A stretch of 64,000 nucleotides of DNA, taken from contig NZ_JAKRVY010000007.1 in NCBI RefSeq assembly GCF_023638055.1, positions 62,001-126,000 of the forward strand, in the 5' to 3' direction. Under the pieces are notes generated by a model that saw nothing but the letters and a program-made list of their open reading frames with translations, ran no database searches and was not told the DNA's origin. This document shows, piece by piece, positions 7,900-16,192 of this stretch; the stretch's first letter is position 1, and each line of letters starts with the position of its first letter. A program made the translations under genes and the position numbers. This stretch comes from Natranaeroarchaeum aerophilus. GTDB lineage: Archaea > Halobacteriota > Halobacteria > Halobacteriales > Natronoarchaeaceae.

Positions 7900-8883
7900 A
7901 TGCACGGAATCGAACTTACCCCCGAACATCCAGTGGCAGAGATCGTCGACCGCGCGCAGGCGGCCGAGCGAAACGGCTTCGACACGCTGTTTGCGGCGTG
8001 TCACTACTTCAACCGCGATCCGTTCGTCACGCTCGACCGGATCGCCGCGGCGACCGACGAGATCCGTGTGGGTCCTGCGGCGGCCAACCCGTACGTCGTC
8101 CATCCGGTCCAGCTCGCCTCGCAGGTTGCTACCCTACAGGAGGTCAGCGACGGGCGGGCCGTCTTCGGCATCGGCCCCGGCGACAAATCGACGCTGTCGG
8201 GGCTCGGCGTCGAGCGCGACAAGCCGCTCCGGCGTGTGCTCGAATCGTTCAAAGTCGCCCAGGACCTCTGGGCGGGCGAGCGCGTCAGCCACGACGGGAC
8301 GTTCACTGCGAAAGACGCCGGACTGGAGTACGACGTCGACGGCGAGATCCCCGTCTACGTCGGGGGACAGGGACCGCACATGATCCGGATGAGCGCGAAA
8401 CACGCCGACGGCCTCCTCTACAATGCCTCCCACCCCGACGACTTCGCGTGGGCGGCAGAACAGGTCGAGAAAGGACTGGCGGACCGGCCCGACGAGCGCG
8501 GCGAGTTCGAGTTCGCCGCCTACGCGAGCGTCAGCGTCGACGAGGACGCCGAGGCAGCCCGCGAACTGGCGCGTCAGCCCGTCGCCTTCATCGCCTCGGG
8601 CGCGGCCCCACCGGTGCTGGACCGACACGGAATCGACCGCGAGCAGGCTGCTGCGGTCGGCGACGCGATCGAGCGCGGCGACTTCGGCGAGGCCTTTGGC
8701 GCTGTCACGCCCGAAATGATCGATGCGTTCTCGGTCGCCGGGACGCCCGAGGACGTCGAAGCACGGATCGGCGAGATCATGGAGTACGCCGACGGCTTCG
8801 TCGCCGGGACACCGCTTGGCCCGGATCAGGAGTCAGCTATTGCTCATCTCGGGGCGGCGCTTGACCGACGGACTCCGGAGTAA
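7900..8883 (+). CDS. LLM-class F420-dependent oxidoreductase (Mer-like)
   Basis: A 327-residue luciferase-like monooxygenase-superfamily (TIM barrel) enzyme. It resembles 5,10-methylenetetrahydromethanopterin reductase: N-terminal VAEIVDRAQAAERNGFDTL, then FGIGPGDKSTLSGLGVERDKPLRR (F420 phosphate and hydride-face region, about 88-111), and YVGGQGPHMIRMSAKHADG (about 151-169). Haloarchaea lack methanogenesis, so such proteins are thought to reduce a methylene-tetrahydrofolate or similar C1 carrier; the substrate is not shown by sequence. It follows cofE after 3 nt. Its 3' end overlaps the antisense small membrane gene by 47 nt. Confidence 0.85.
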   Translation: MHGIELTPEHPVAEIVDRAQAAERNGFDTLFAACHYFNRDPFVTLDRIAAATDEIRVGPAAANPYVVHPVQLASQVATLQEVSDGRAVFGIGPGDKSTLSGLGVERDKPLRRVLESFKVAQDLWAGERVSHDGTFTAKDAGLEYDVDGEIPVYVGGQGPHMIRMSAKHADGLLYNASHPDDFAWAAEQVEKGLADRPDERGEFEFAAYASVSVDEDAEAARELARQPVAFIASGAAPPVLDRHGIDREQAAAVGDAIERGDFGEAFGAVTPEMIDAFSVAGTPEDVEARIGEIMEYADGFVAGTPLGPDQESAIAHLGAALDRRTPE

Positions 8884-9073
8884 CCAGATCGATCGCGGCA
8901 CGGACGGTAAGATAGCCAAAGACAAGCACCGAGACGCCGATGATCAACTGACCGACGATCACGAGGATCGCCGAAAGGGGATCGACAGTCAGAGCGGCCT
9001 CGAAGTGTTCTGCTGCCGTCCCGAGGTCCCCGACGAACGTCGTCACCGCCAGTGTAGCCAGGAGTTCGTACAT
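8837..9073 (-). CDS. Small membrane protein, unknown function
   Basis: A 78-residue protein with one or two membrane-spanning segments (residues 33-62, LSAILVIVGQLIIGVSVLVFG...) and a polar C-terminus ending PPRDEQ. The first third (MYELLATLAVTTFVGDLGTAAEHF) is amphipathic. Codon use matches neighbouring genes. It runs convergently into the Mer-like gene, overlapping it by 47 nt, and lies divergent to infB. I recognise no family beyond a generic haloarchaeal membrane protein. Confidence 0.65.
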   Translation of the reverse strand: MYELLATLAVTTFVGDLGTAAEHFEAALTVDPLSAILVIVGQLIIGVSVLVFGYLTVRAAIDLVTPESVGQAPPRDEQ

Positions 9074-9193
9074 GAGTGGCTCTTTGTGGGTCTGGTACTT
9101 GTTTGTGTCCGTCCAACCGTCGGCCGCGCGAAAAGATAGGCCTAAATGCCGCGCGCCGTAGCTTCGAACAAGAACCTTCTCCAGGTGGTCACT

Positions 9194-10993
9194 ATGTCGG
9201 ACTCTACAACATCAACGGACGCCGCCCTTCGGACGCCGATCGTCGCCGTTCTCGGACACGTCGATCACGGGAAAACAAGTGTGCTCGACAAGGTCCGTGG
9301 CTCGGCGGTCATCGAGGGCGAAGCGGGGGCGATCACACAACACATCGGCGCGACTGCGGTGCCGCTCGACGTCATCTCCGAAATCGCGGGCGAACTGGTC
9401 GATCCGACGGACTTCGATCTGCCCGGCCTGCTGTTTATCGACACGCCGGGCCATCACTCCTTCGCGACGCTGCGTTCACGGGGCGGCGCGCTCGCGGACA
9501 TCGCGATCCTGGTCGTCGACGTCAACGACGGCTTCCAGCCCCAGACCGAGGAAGCAATCGAGATCCTCAAACGCTCGGAGACTCCCTTCATCGTCGCCGC
9601 GAACAAGATCGACACCGTCCCCGGCTGGAACCCGACCGAGGACGCGCCGGTGCAGGCGACCTACGAGAGCCAGAGCGACCGGGTGCGCGGCGACCTCGAC
9701 GAGAAACTCTACGAGATCATCGGCCAGCTGAGCGATCGGGGCTTCTCGGCGGATCTGTACTGGCGCGTGCAGAACTTCCAGAACAACGTCGGCGTCGTCC
9801 CGGTCTCGGCGATGACCGGCGAGGGGATCCCCGACCTGCTGACCGTGATGATGGGCCTCTCCCAGCGCTACATGAAAGAGGCCATGGAGATCGACGTGGC
9901 AGGACCGGGCGTCGGCACCGTCCTGGAAGTCAAAGAGGAGAAAGGCTTCGGTACCACCCTCGACGTCGTGCTCTACGACGGCACGGTCAAAGAGGACGAC
10001 ACGATCGTCGTCGGTGGGGCCGACAGCACCATCGTTACCGACGTTCGCGCACTGCTGAAACCGCGACCGCTCTCGGAGATCCGCACCGAGAGTCGCTTCG
10101 AGGACGTCGACGAACTGAAGGCCGCAGCGGGGATCAAGATCGCCGCGCCCGAGCTGGACGACGCCATGTCCGGCGCGCCGATGCGGGTCGTCCGCGATCG
10201 CGAGATCGACGACGTGGTTAGTGAGGTCGAGGCCGAACTCGCGGATATCGCCGTCGATACCGAGGAACAGGGGATCGTCGTCAAGGCCGATACGCTCGGC
10301 AGTCTTGAAGCCATGTCCAACGCGCTCGAAGAGGCCGAGGTTCCGATCGTTCGCGCGGAGGTCGGCGACGTCGCGCCGCGGGATATCTCGGTCGCCTCGA
10401 CCGCCGAGGATCCGATGCACGAGGCGATCCTCGCCTTCAACGTCGACGTGCTGGCCGACGCCCACACTGCCGCGGAGAACCAGGACGTCCGGATCTTCGA
10501 GAGCGACGTCATCTACAGGCTGATCGAGGAGTACGAGGAGTTCGTCGAAGAACGCGAGCAGGCCCAGCAGGAGACGATCCTCGACAAGATTACCCGACCA
10601 GCCCGCTTCCAGATTCTGCCCGATCACACGTTCCGGCAGAACGACCCCGCCGTCGTCGGCGTCGAGGTCCTCGCTGGCACCATCCAGAACAACACGAACG
10701 TCGCCCTGTTCGACGGCAAGGAGCCAAAACGCATCGGCCAGATGAAAGGGATTCAGGACGCCGGTGAGGACGTCGACGAGGCTCGCAAAGGTGATCGCGT
10801 GAGCGTCGCCATCGACGGTCCGACGGTCGGCCGGGGAATCGAGGAAGGCGACGAGCTCTGGACCGAGATCCCCGAAAAACACGCGAAGATCCTCGAACAG
10901 GAGCTCCTGGAGGATATCGAACCGGACGAGCGCGATGCCCTGCAGATGTACCTGGACAAGCACCGGCGGCGGGACCCGTTCTGGGGCAAATAA
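9194..10993 (+). CDS. infB: Translation initiation factor aIF5B (IF-2)
   Basis: A 599-residue GTPase that promotes ribosomal subunit joining. The G-domain motifs are G1 GHVDHGKT (21-28), G3 DTPGHH (83-88) and G4 NKID (137-140); the beta-barrel domain II and the C-terminal initiator-tRNA-binding region complete the usual archaeal length of about 600. The end, KHRRRDPFWGK, is family-like. Two starts are possible: ATG at 9146 or ATG at 9194. The latter is chosen because an AGGTGG Shine-Dalgarno-like sequence (9183-9188) sits 5 nt before it and because the residues encoded before it do not look like the family. It is probably a single-gene transcript. Confidence 0.95.
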   Translation: MSDSTTSTDAALRTPIVAVLGHVDHGKTSVLDKVRGSAVIEGEAGAITQHIGATAVPLDVISEIAGELVDPTDFDLPGLLFIDTPGHHSFATLRSRGGALADIAILVVDVNDGFQPQTEEAIEILKRSETPFIVAANKIDTVPGWNPTEDAPVQATYESQSDRVRGDLDEKLYEIIGQLSDRGFSADLYWRVQNFQNNVGVVPVSAMTGEGIPDLLTVMMGLSQRYMKEAMEIDVAGPGVGTVLEVKEEKGFGTTLDVVLYDGTVKEDDTIVVGGADSTIVTDVRALLKPRPLSEIRTESRFEDVDELKAAAGIKIAAPELDDAMSGAPMRVVRDREIDDVVSEVEAELADIAVDTEEQGIVVKADTLGSLEAMSNALEEAEVPIVRAEVGDVAPRDISVASTAEDPMHEAILAFNVDVLADAHTAAENQDVRIFESDVIYRLIEEYEEFVEEREQAQQETILDKITRPARFQILPDHTFRQNDPAVVGVEVLAGTIQNNTNVALFDGKEPKRIGQMKGIQDAGEDVDEARKGDRVSVAIDGPTVGRGIEEGDELWTEIPEKHAKILEQELLEDIEPDERDALQMYLDKHRRRDPFWGK

Positions 10994-11048
10994 TCCCACG
11001 GCTGCAGGCCCGTACTGATTGCGGGCAGAACGACGCCACATTGCAGCC

Positions 11049-11066
11049 ACAATGTGTGGACATTGT
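11049..11066. promoter_or_regulatory. Palindrome ACAATGT-gtgg-ACATTGT, copy 1
   Basis: A perfect 7-4-7 inverted repeat between infB and the small zinc-ribbon gene. A second copy starts 54 bp downstream. It resembles a transcription-factor operator or an RNA hairpin, but no promoter is adjacent. Confidence 0.5.
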
Positions 11067-11102
11067 ATATTCTGCAGGGTGGGGAAAAGCCATGCAGTAC
11101 GT

Positions 11103-11120
11103 ACAATGTGTGGACATTCT
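11103..11120. promoter_or_regulatory. Palindrome ACAATGT-gtgg-ACATTCT, copy 2
   Basis: Repeats the first 16 nt of copy 1 exactly, including the gtgg spacer; the right arm has one mismatch. The 54-bp spacing is about five helical turns, so two bound dimers would lie on the same DNA face. Half-sites ACATTGT also occur at 28224-28238. Confidence 0.5.
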
Positions 11121-11185
11121 ATGCGCTGGCAGTGCCAGTGGCTGTCGCTGAAGCAGGCAGGAACAGCTCCCCACCGGATGGGGCG

Positions 11186-11299
11186 TCAGTCCGCACTATG
11201 CAACGGAACCGTCCCACAGTCGGGACAGCCGTTGTGTTTGGTCGTCTGGTAGTGGAGCTTCCGGCCACAACCTGCGCATTCGTAGTGTGCGTTACTCAT
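11186..11299 (-). CDS. 37-residue zinc-ribbon protein (rubrerythrin-like domain)
   Basis: A very small protein with two CxxC knuckles: ECAGCGRK near residues 7-14 and GCPDCGT near 26-32, spaced 13 residues apart, enough for one Zn or Fe site. It resembles the small rubrerythrin-like/zinc-ribbon proteins common in haloarchaea. It starts MSNAHYECAG and ends LHSAD. Codon use is GC-rich and in the right frame, while overlapping frames on the other strand lack any family likeness. It sits antisense in the gap after infB, downstream of the paired palindromes. Confidence 0.7.
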   Translation of the reverse strand: MSNAHYECAGCGRKLHYQTTKHNGCPDCGTVPLHSAD

Positions 11300-11372
11300 C
11301 AACAGGGGGTATGGAAGAGGTGTACATGAGCGTTACGCTCGGCGGCTCTCTGTCAGGATTGTCGATCAAGGA

Positions 11373-11573
11373 TCAGTCCCAGTGGTCGGGAGCGTAGCCC
11401 AGTCGTTCGACGAGGGGTCGGTAAAAGAGCCCGACGAGCATGGCCACGACGAGCCCGATCCAGAACGACAGGCCACCGGGAATCAGCAGTTCGGCGGCCT
11501 GAATACTCACGAGAACGAGCAATACGATAGCGAGGAGGTGTGGCAGTTCGTTGCGCCAGTACTCACGGTTCAT
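11373..11573 (-). CDS. Small membrane protein
   Basis: A 66-residue protein with two hydrophobic segments (about 12-30, LLAIVLLVLVSIQAAELL, and 34-50, LSFWIGLVVAMLVGLFY) and short polar ends (MNREYWRNEL, YAPDHWD). The ATG at 11573 is chosen over an upstream in-frame start because a TATA-like ttttac near 11598-11603 lies about 26 nt upstream on this strand. Function unknown. It follows the conserved 131-residue gene (start 12010) in the same direction after 41 nt. Confidence 0.7.
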   Translation of the reverse strand: MNREYWRNELPHLLAIVLLVLVSIQAAELLIPGGLSFWIGLVVAMLVGLFYRPLVERLGYAPDHWD

Positions 11574-11614
11574 ACGAAGTACGATTCGCCGGAGAGTAAA
11601 ATGCGGCTCGAAAC

Positions 11615-12010
11615 TCACCGCGCGGTCGGCGTCACGTCGTCCTGTACGGTCTGTTTGACCTGTAGAGCTGCGCTGGCGGCGAGGCCACGGGCGACCTCGA
11701 ACTCGTCGTCGTCGGTGATGAGCTGCTCGTCCTCGAAGTCATCGCCATCCGGCGTGAAGCCGGCGCTTACCGGGTGGCCGACCGGCGGCTGTACGGCGAC
11801 GGTCGCGCGTGCGCCACCCGATGCTTGCGAGACGTCGGAGTCGACGACGTACTCGTCCGGGAGGAACGAACGCGTCCGGGCAGCGATCCGGGTGACGTTC
11901 TCCCGGAGGATACGCCGCTGGCTCGCGGAGAGTTCGGCGAGATCGGCTGACGCACGTTTTCCGGCCTGCGTGGTGCCCGGAGTTCCGGCGTACGGATTGT
12001 TGCCGTTCAT
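11615..12010 (-). CDS. Conserved haloarchaeal protein (possibly DUF5811)
   Basis: A 131-residue soluble protein starting MNGNNPYAGTPG. An alpha-helical N-terminal half (SADLAELSASQRRILRENV) is followed by a beta-rich acidic part (VVDSDVSQASGGARATVAVQPPVG). It resembles a small haloarchaea-specific family; I believe it is the one called DUF5811, but cannot confirm. A TATA element (cttttataaat on the minus strand, about 12033-12042) lies 26 nt upstream, so the mRNA is leaderless. Divergent from cdc48, with a shared 235-nt promoter region that holds TGTTAACA (12135-12142). Confidence 0.75.
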   Translation of the reverse strand: MNGNNPYAGTPGTTQAGKRASADLAELSASQRRILRENVTRIAARTRSFLPDEYVVDSDVSQASGGARATVAVQPPVGHPVSAGFTPDGDDFEDEQLITDDDEFEVARGLAASAALQVKQTVQDDVTPTAR

Positions 12011-12245
12011 GAAAAGTTCTCACCAGTTGTACGGAATCTATTTATAAAAGGGTTCGGGCTACTTCTCGTTTTGCCGCTGTTGTCCGTCCTGCCGCCGCCG
12101 TTATGCATTTGTAGTCGGGGGCTCCAGAGTATACTGTTAACACATACCACTATCTGGTGGGGATCGACGGCGGGACATATGAGTCAGCAAAAGACATATC
12201 GGACCCCGCCACGGAGACCCAACACGACCCCGCAAACTGGAAAAC

Positions 12246-14468
12246 ATGAACGAAGTTCAACTGGAAGTCGCGAAAGCCTACCCCAACGACTCGGGGCGTG
12301 GCATCGCTCGTCTCGATCCGGATACGCTGTTGCATCTCAAGCTCAGCCCTGGTGACATCATCGAAATAGAGGGTGCGGACACGACCGCAGCCAAGGTCTG
12401 GCGGGCGGACCGGCAGGACTGGAACACCGACACCGTCCGGATCGACGGGTTCACTCGGCAAAACGCCGATGTCGGTATCGGCGAGCGCGTCACGATCAAG
12501 AAAGCGGAGGCCCAGAAAGCCGACTCGCTCGTGCTCGCGCCGCCCGAGGAAGCGAGCGTCCAGTTCGGCTCCGACGCCGCCGGAATGGTCAAACGCCAGA
12601 TCCTCAAACGCCCGGTCGTCGGGCGCGATATCGTCCCCGTGATGTCGAGTACGAACCACCCGTTCATGCGCTCGCCGGGACAGGCAATCCCGCTGATCGC
12701 TGTCGAGACCGAGCCCGAAGGCGTCGTGCTCGTCACCGAGGACACCGACGTCGAGTTGCGCGAGGAGCCGATCAGCGGCTTCGAGAAGACGGGTGGCGGC
12801 ATCACCTACGAGGATATCGGCGGCTTACAGAACGAGATCCAGCGGGTCCGCGAGATGGTCGAGTTGCCGATGAAACACCCGCAGATCTTCAAAAAGCTCG
12901 GCATCGAGCCGCCACAGGGCGTCCTGCTGCATGGCCCGCCGGGCACCGGGAAAACCCTGCTTGCGAAAGCCGTCGCCAACGAAACCTCCGCCAGTTTCTT
13001 CTCTATCGCCGGACCGGAGATCATCTCGAAATACTACGGGGAGTCCGAACAGCAGCTCCGGGAGATCTTCGAGGATGCGACCGAGGAGTCGCCCTCGATC
13101 ATCTTCATCGACGAACTCGACTCGATCGCGCCGAAACGCGAGGACGTCACCGGCGAGGTCGAACGCCGCGTCGTCGCCCAGCTACTGACGATGATGGACG
13201 GCCTCGAATCTCGTGGACAGGTCATCGTCATCGCGGCGACGAACCGCGTCGACTCGGTCGATCCCGCGCTCCGGCGGCCCGGCCGGTTCGACCGCGAGAT
13301 CGAGATCGGCGTTCCCGACGAGGTCGGTCGAGAGGAGATCCTCCAGATCCACACCCGCGGGATGCCCCTGTCCGACGACGTGAACCTCGGCCATCTGGCC
13401 GACGAGACCCACGGCTTCGTCGGCGCGGACATCGAGAGTTTGACCAAAGAGGCGGCGATGAAGGCGCTTCGACGCTACCTGCCCGAGATCGATCTCGACG
13501 AGGAGGATATCCCGCCGAGCCTGATCGACCGGATGATCGTCAAGCGCCAGGACTTCCGCGGCGCATTGAACGAGGTCGAACCCTCCGCGATGCGGGAGGT
13601 GCTGGTCGAACTGCCGAAGATCAGCTGGGACGACGTTGGTGGGCTCGACGAGGCCCAGCAACAGATTCAGGAGAGCGTCGAGTGGCCGATGTCCAGCCCG
13701 GAGAAGTTCACCCGGATGGGCGTCGAGCCACCCAAGGGCGTCTTGCTCTACGGCCCACCGGGCACGGGCAAGACGCTGATGGCGAAAGCGGTGGCAAACG
13801 AGACCAACGCGAACTTCATCAGCGTGCGCGGGCCACAGCTGCTCAGCAAGTGGGTCGGCGAATCCGAGAAGGCGATCCGACAGACCTTCCGCAAGGCGCG
13901 GCAGGTCTCGCCGACGATCATCTTCTTCGACGAACTCGACAGTCTCGCGCCCGCCCGCAGCCAGGAGATGGGCTCGAACGTCTCTGAACGGGTCGTCAAC
14001 CAGCTACTGACCGAACTCGACGGGCTCGAGGAGATGGGCGAGGTGATGGTGATCGGCGCGACCAACCGCCCGGACATGATCGATCCGGCCCTGATCCGCT
14101 CGGGCCGGTTCGACCGACTGGTCATGGTGGGACAGCCAACCATCGAGGGGCGCGAGCAGATCCTCAACATCCATACCGGCGACACGCCGCTGGCCGCAGA
14201 CGTGAGCCTCCGTGAGATCGCCGAGATCACGGATGGCTACGTCGGCAGCGACCTCGAATCGATCGCCCGCGAGGCGGCAATCGAGGCGCTGCGCGAGGAC
14301 GACGACGCCGAGGCTGTCGAGATGCGTCACTTCCGGCAGGCGCTGGAGGACGTCCGGCCAACGATCACCGAGGACATTCTGGACTACTACGAGCAGATGA
14401 AAGACGAGTTCAAGGGCGGCGGGAGCGATCCTCGCGGCCGACAGGGCGGTCGGATCGGCTTCCAGTGA
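12246..14468 (+). CDS. Cdc48/VCP-type AAA+ ATPase
   Basis: A 740-residue double-ring AAA+ unfoldase of the CDC48/p97 family, which unfolds proteins for the proteasome. The order is an N-terminal double-psi barrel (1-90) and a second N subdomain (to about 180), D1 with Walker A GPPGTGKT (230-237) and Walker [10 protein letters not shown], then D2 with Walker A GPPGTGKT (about 502-509) and Walker [10 protein letters not shown]. Arg fingers are present in both domains ([17 protein letters not shown]). The tail ends in a Gly/Arg-rich GGRIGFQ. Haloarchaea usually have several paralogues, so I give no symbol. The start at 12246 has a TATA-like gacatatcgg about 40 nt upstream. Confidence 0.95.
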   Translation: MNEVQLEVAKAYPNDSGRGIARLDPDTLLHLKLSPGDIIEIEGADTTAAKVWRADRQDWNTDTVRIDGFTRQNADVGIGERVTIKKAEAQKADSLVLAPPEEASVQFGSDAAGMVKRQILKRPVVGRDIVPVMSSTNHPFMRSPGQAIPLIAVETEPEGVVLVTEDTDVELREEPISGFEKTGGGITYEDIGGLQNEIQRVREMVELPMKHPQIFKKLGIEPPQGVLLHGPPGTGKTLLAKAVANETSASFFSIAGPEIISKYYGESEQQLREIFEDATEESPSIIFIDELDSIAPKREDVTGEVERRVVAQLLTMMDGLESRGQVIVIAATNRVDSVDPALRRPGRFDREIEIGVPDEVGREEILQIHTRGMPLSDDVNLGHLADETHGFVGADIESLTKEAAMKALRRYLPEIDLDEEDIPPSLIDRMIVKRQDFRGALNEVEPSAMREVLVELPKISWDDVGGLDEAQQQIQESVEWPMSSPEKFTRMGVEPPKGVLLYGPPGTGKTLMAKAVANETNANFISVRGPQLLSKWVGESEKAIRQTFRKARQVSPTIIFFDELDSLAPARSQEMGSNVSERVVNQLLTELDGLEEMGEVMVIGATNRPDMIDPALIRSGRFDRLVMVGQPTIEGREQILNIHTGDTPLAADVSLREIAEITDGYVGSDLESIAREAAIEALREDDDAEAVEMRHFRQALEDVRPTITEDILDYYEQMKDEFKGGGSDPRGRQGGRIGFQ

Positions 14469-14515
14469 CCGCCTAGCCGGGGGAGTTTTAGTATCGTCGT
14501 GATAACTGTCGGTCG

Positions 14516-14701
14516 ATGTCCGTAGTCGCGTACGTGGTCGCCAGTTTCGGGCTGTTGATTCTTGGCTCCGCGTTCATGACGCTCGCCAAGACGAACCACA
14601 CCGAGGAGCTGTATCTGCGTGCGCTGGAATACGGATTCGCACTCGCGTTTCTTGTGTCTGCGATCGGGCTCGTGCTGGTTGCCGCGCTCACGACCTTCTG
14701 A
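14516..14701 (+). CDS. Small membrane protein
   Basis: A 61-residue protein with two membrane segments (about 2-22, SVVAYVVASFGLLILGSAFM, and 40-60, GFALAFLVSAIGLVLVAALT) joined by a short polar loop (TLAKTNHTEELYLRALEY). No family recognised. A TATA-like ttttagtatc near 14486-14495 precedes the ATG by about 26 nt. First of four consecutive membrane-protein genes after cdc48. Confidence 0.65.
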   Translation: MSVVAYVVASFGLLILGSAFMTLAKTNHTEELYLRALEYGFALAFLVSAIGLVLVAALTTF

Positions 14702-14789
14702 GCGATACTCCTCGACCTGCCAAAATCAGCCGGGTATGTTTAAAAACAACCTGATATACAAACCGGGGAATGGGGTTAACTTATCTGGG

Positions 14790-14960
14790 ATGGCCGAGTT
14801 GGTACGCGTGTATCGCATGAAACAGATGTCTGAGCGACTGCCGACGAGCCGATCGTTCGTCAGCGACATGAATGGCTCGGTCCCTCTTCGGATCGCACCG
14901 TTGCTCATTCTGGGTCTGAGCATCATCGTCCTCGTCATTATGTACGTGACCACGGTGTAA
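14790..14960 (+). CDS. Small membrane protein
   Basis: A 56-residue protein: a basic N-terminal half (MAELVRVYRMKQMSERLPTS) and one C-terminal membrane helix (VPLRIAPLLILGLSIIVLV). Earlier in-frame ATG at 14736 and later ones at 14817 and 14826 exist. ATG 14790 is chosen because the TATA-like gatatac near 14754-14760 then gives a nearly leaderless mRNA. It ends 2 nt before the next gene, indicating co-transcription. Confidence 0.55.
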   Translation: MAELVRVYRMKQMSERLPTSRSFVSDMNGSVPLRIAPLLILGLSIIVLVIMYVTTV

Positions 14961-14962
14961 CG

Positions 14963-15745
14963 ATGTCGACGAGCAACCACAGCACGACAAGTAATGGCCG
15001 AACGCCCCCATCGACCACGGTAGAGTTCCTCGCGTGGGTCGTCTCCCTGCGGTGCTGGGTGCTCACCGCTCTCTCGGCCGGCGCTGTGGCGCTGACGATC
15101 GGAGCGATCGGACGCCTGCAGTACGATCTTGTCTTCACCGCGGTCGTCGCAGAGAGCCTGACCGCGCCCGTCGCCCTGCTTGCCGTATTTCTCGCTGGAC
15201 GAGCGGTCGCCTCGCTCTCGACACAGTGGCGTCGCGACCGGCTGATGCGACAGGGTACATCGGTGCTATCGACCGATGTCAGCCTTCCGGCAGTAATCAC
15301 CGTCGCCTCGTTCAACATCGTCGGCCTGATCGCCGCCGGTGTCGCGTTGCCGATCATCTACGAGATCAGCGGCCCCTTCTTTTATCTGGCGCTCGGGCTC
15401 GCAATCGTGACGGTCCCGATCGGCTACCTGTTGATCGCCTATCAGTTACACGAGTTGATCGCCGCGGATCGATACGATCGTGGCTATCGGGTCATGCCCG
15501 CGGCATGGTTCTACGCCGTCTCGATGCCGTGGATCGTTGCCGTCTGGTTCGCACTGACGGACGTGAGCCTCGTCACGATCCCCCTCCCAGCAGCGATCGA
15601 AACGACAGTCGGAAGCTACGCTGACGGGATCCCGCTTACCTTCTGGGGTGCGGTCTATGCGGGACTGATCGCGCCGACGCTGCTCGCGTTTCTGTATGCG
15701 CTGCGCCGGAGCGCCGAGGCGATACTGCGAACGCTACTGACCTGA
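14963..15745 (+). CDS. Polytopic membrane protein, unknown function
   Basis: A 260-residue integral membrane protein with about six membrane segments (roughly 35-55, 65-88, 110-135, 140-165, 180-205, 225-250). A Ser/Thr-rich N-terminus (MSTSNHSTTSNGRT) precedes the first segment. No transporter motif or cofactor ligand stands out; a basic loop QWRRDRLMRQG lies near 90-100. It starts 2 nt after the 56-residue gene, so the two are probably one transcript. Function not inferred. Confidence 0.75.
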   Translation: MSTSNHSTTSNGRTPPSTTVEFLAWVVSLRCWVLTALSAGAVALTIGAIGRLQYDLVFTAVVAESLTAPVALLAVFLAGRAVASLSTQWRRDRLMRQGTSVLSTDVSLPAVITVASFNIVGLIAAGVALPIIYEISGPFFYLALGLAIVTVPIGYLLIAYQLHELIAADRYDRGYRVMPAAWFYAVSMPWIVAVWFALTDVSLVTIPLPAAIETTVGSYADGIPLTFWGAVYAGLIAPTLLAFLYALRRSAEAILRTLLT

Positions 15746-15791
15746 CCGGAAGGATTAATAACTGCACGTCAGAATGTCGGGTATTAGATCA

Positions 15792-16163
15792 ATGGCTCAG
15801 GCATCAGAGGAAAGCGAGGGTGACTTTTCGGTTCGTCCGGAAGATATGTCCCCGGAACAGCTCGCGGCGATCGCGACGTTCGGGGCAATTCTGACGGGCG
15901 GCATATTCAGCATAATCGGCCTGCAGATGGGCATGAACCGGCATAGCGCCGCCATCGCGATCACGGCGATGTTGCTAGCCATCCTGCTCGGAACCGTCTT
16001 TGCGGTCATGCGGGCCATGGTAATCAGCGCAAAGCGCGACGACGGGAACCCGATGCACGCGCTGACGAACCCGTTGTTTATCGTTCTGTTCTTGCTCGTG
16101 GCGATCGGTGTCGCCGTCTTCGTTGGCGTATACACCTGGATCAACGCTGGCGCGCCGCTGTAG
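15792..16163 (+). CDS. Membrane protein, three segments, unknown function
   Basis: A 123-residue protein with an acidic N-terminal 25 residues (EESEGDFSVRPEDMSPEQL) and three membrane segments (about 26-48, 54-76, 94-118). The ATG at 15792 is preferred over one at 15774, because a TATA-like gattaataac near 15753-15762 places transcription start around 15783. The preceding 46 nt contain this promoter, so it can be expressed independently of the gene before it. Confidence 0.65.
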   Translation: MAQASEESEGDFSVRPEDMSPEQLAAIATFGAILTGGIFSIIGLQMGMNRHSAAIAITAMLLAILLGTVFAVMRAMVISAKRDDGNPMHALTNPLFIVLFLLVAIGVAVFVGVYTWINAGAPL

Positions 16164-16192
16164 ACCCTCGCCTCGATATCGTCGGGTCGACG

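Noticed and set aside
9476-11050. Long minus-strand open frame over infB
   Set aside because: Mirror of the infB coding frame; residues are the typical Asp/Val/Leu/Arg shadow pattern.
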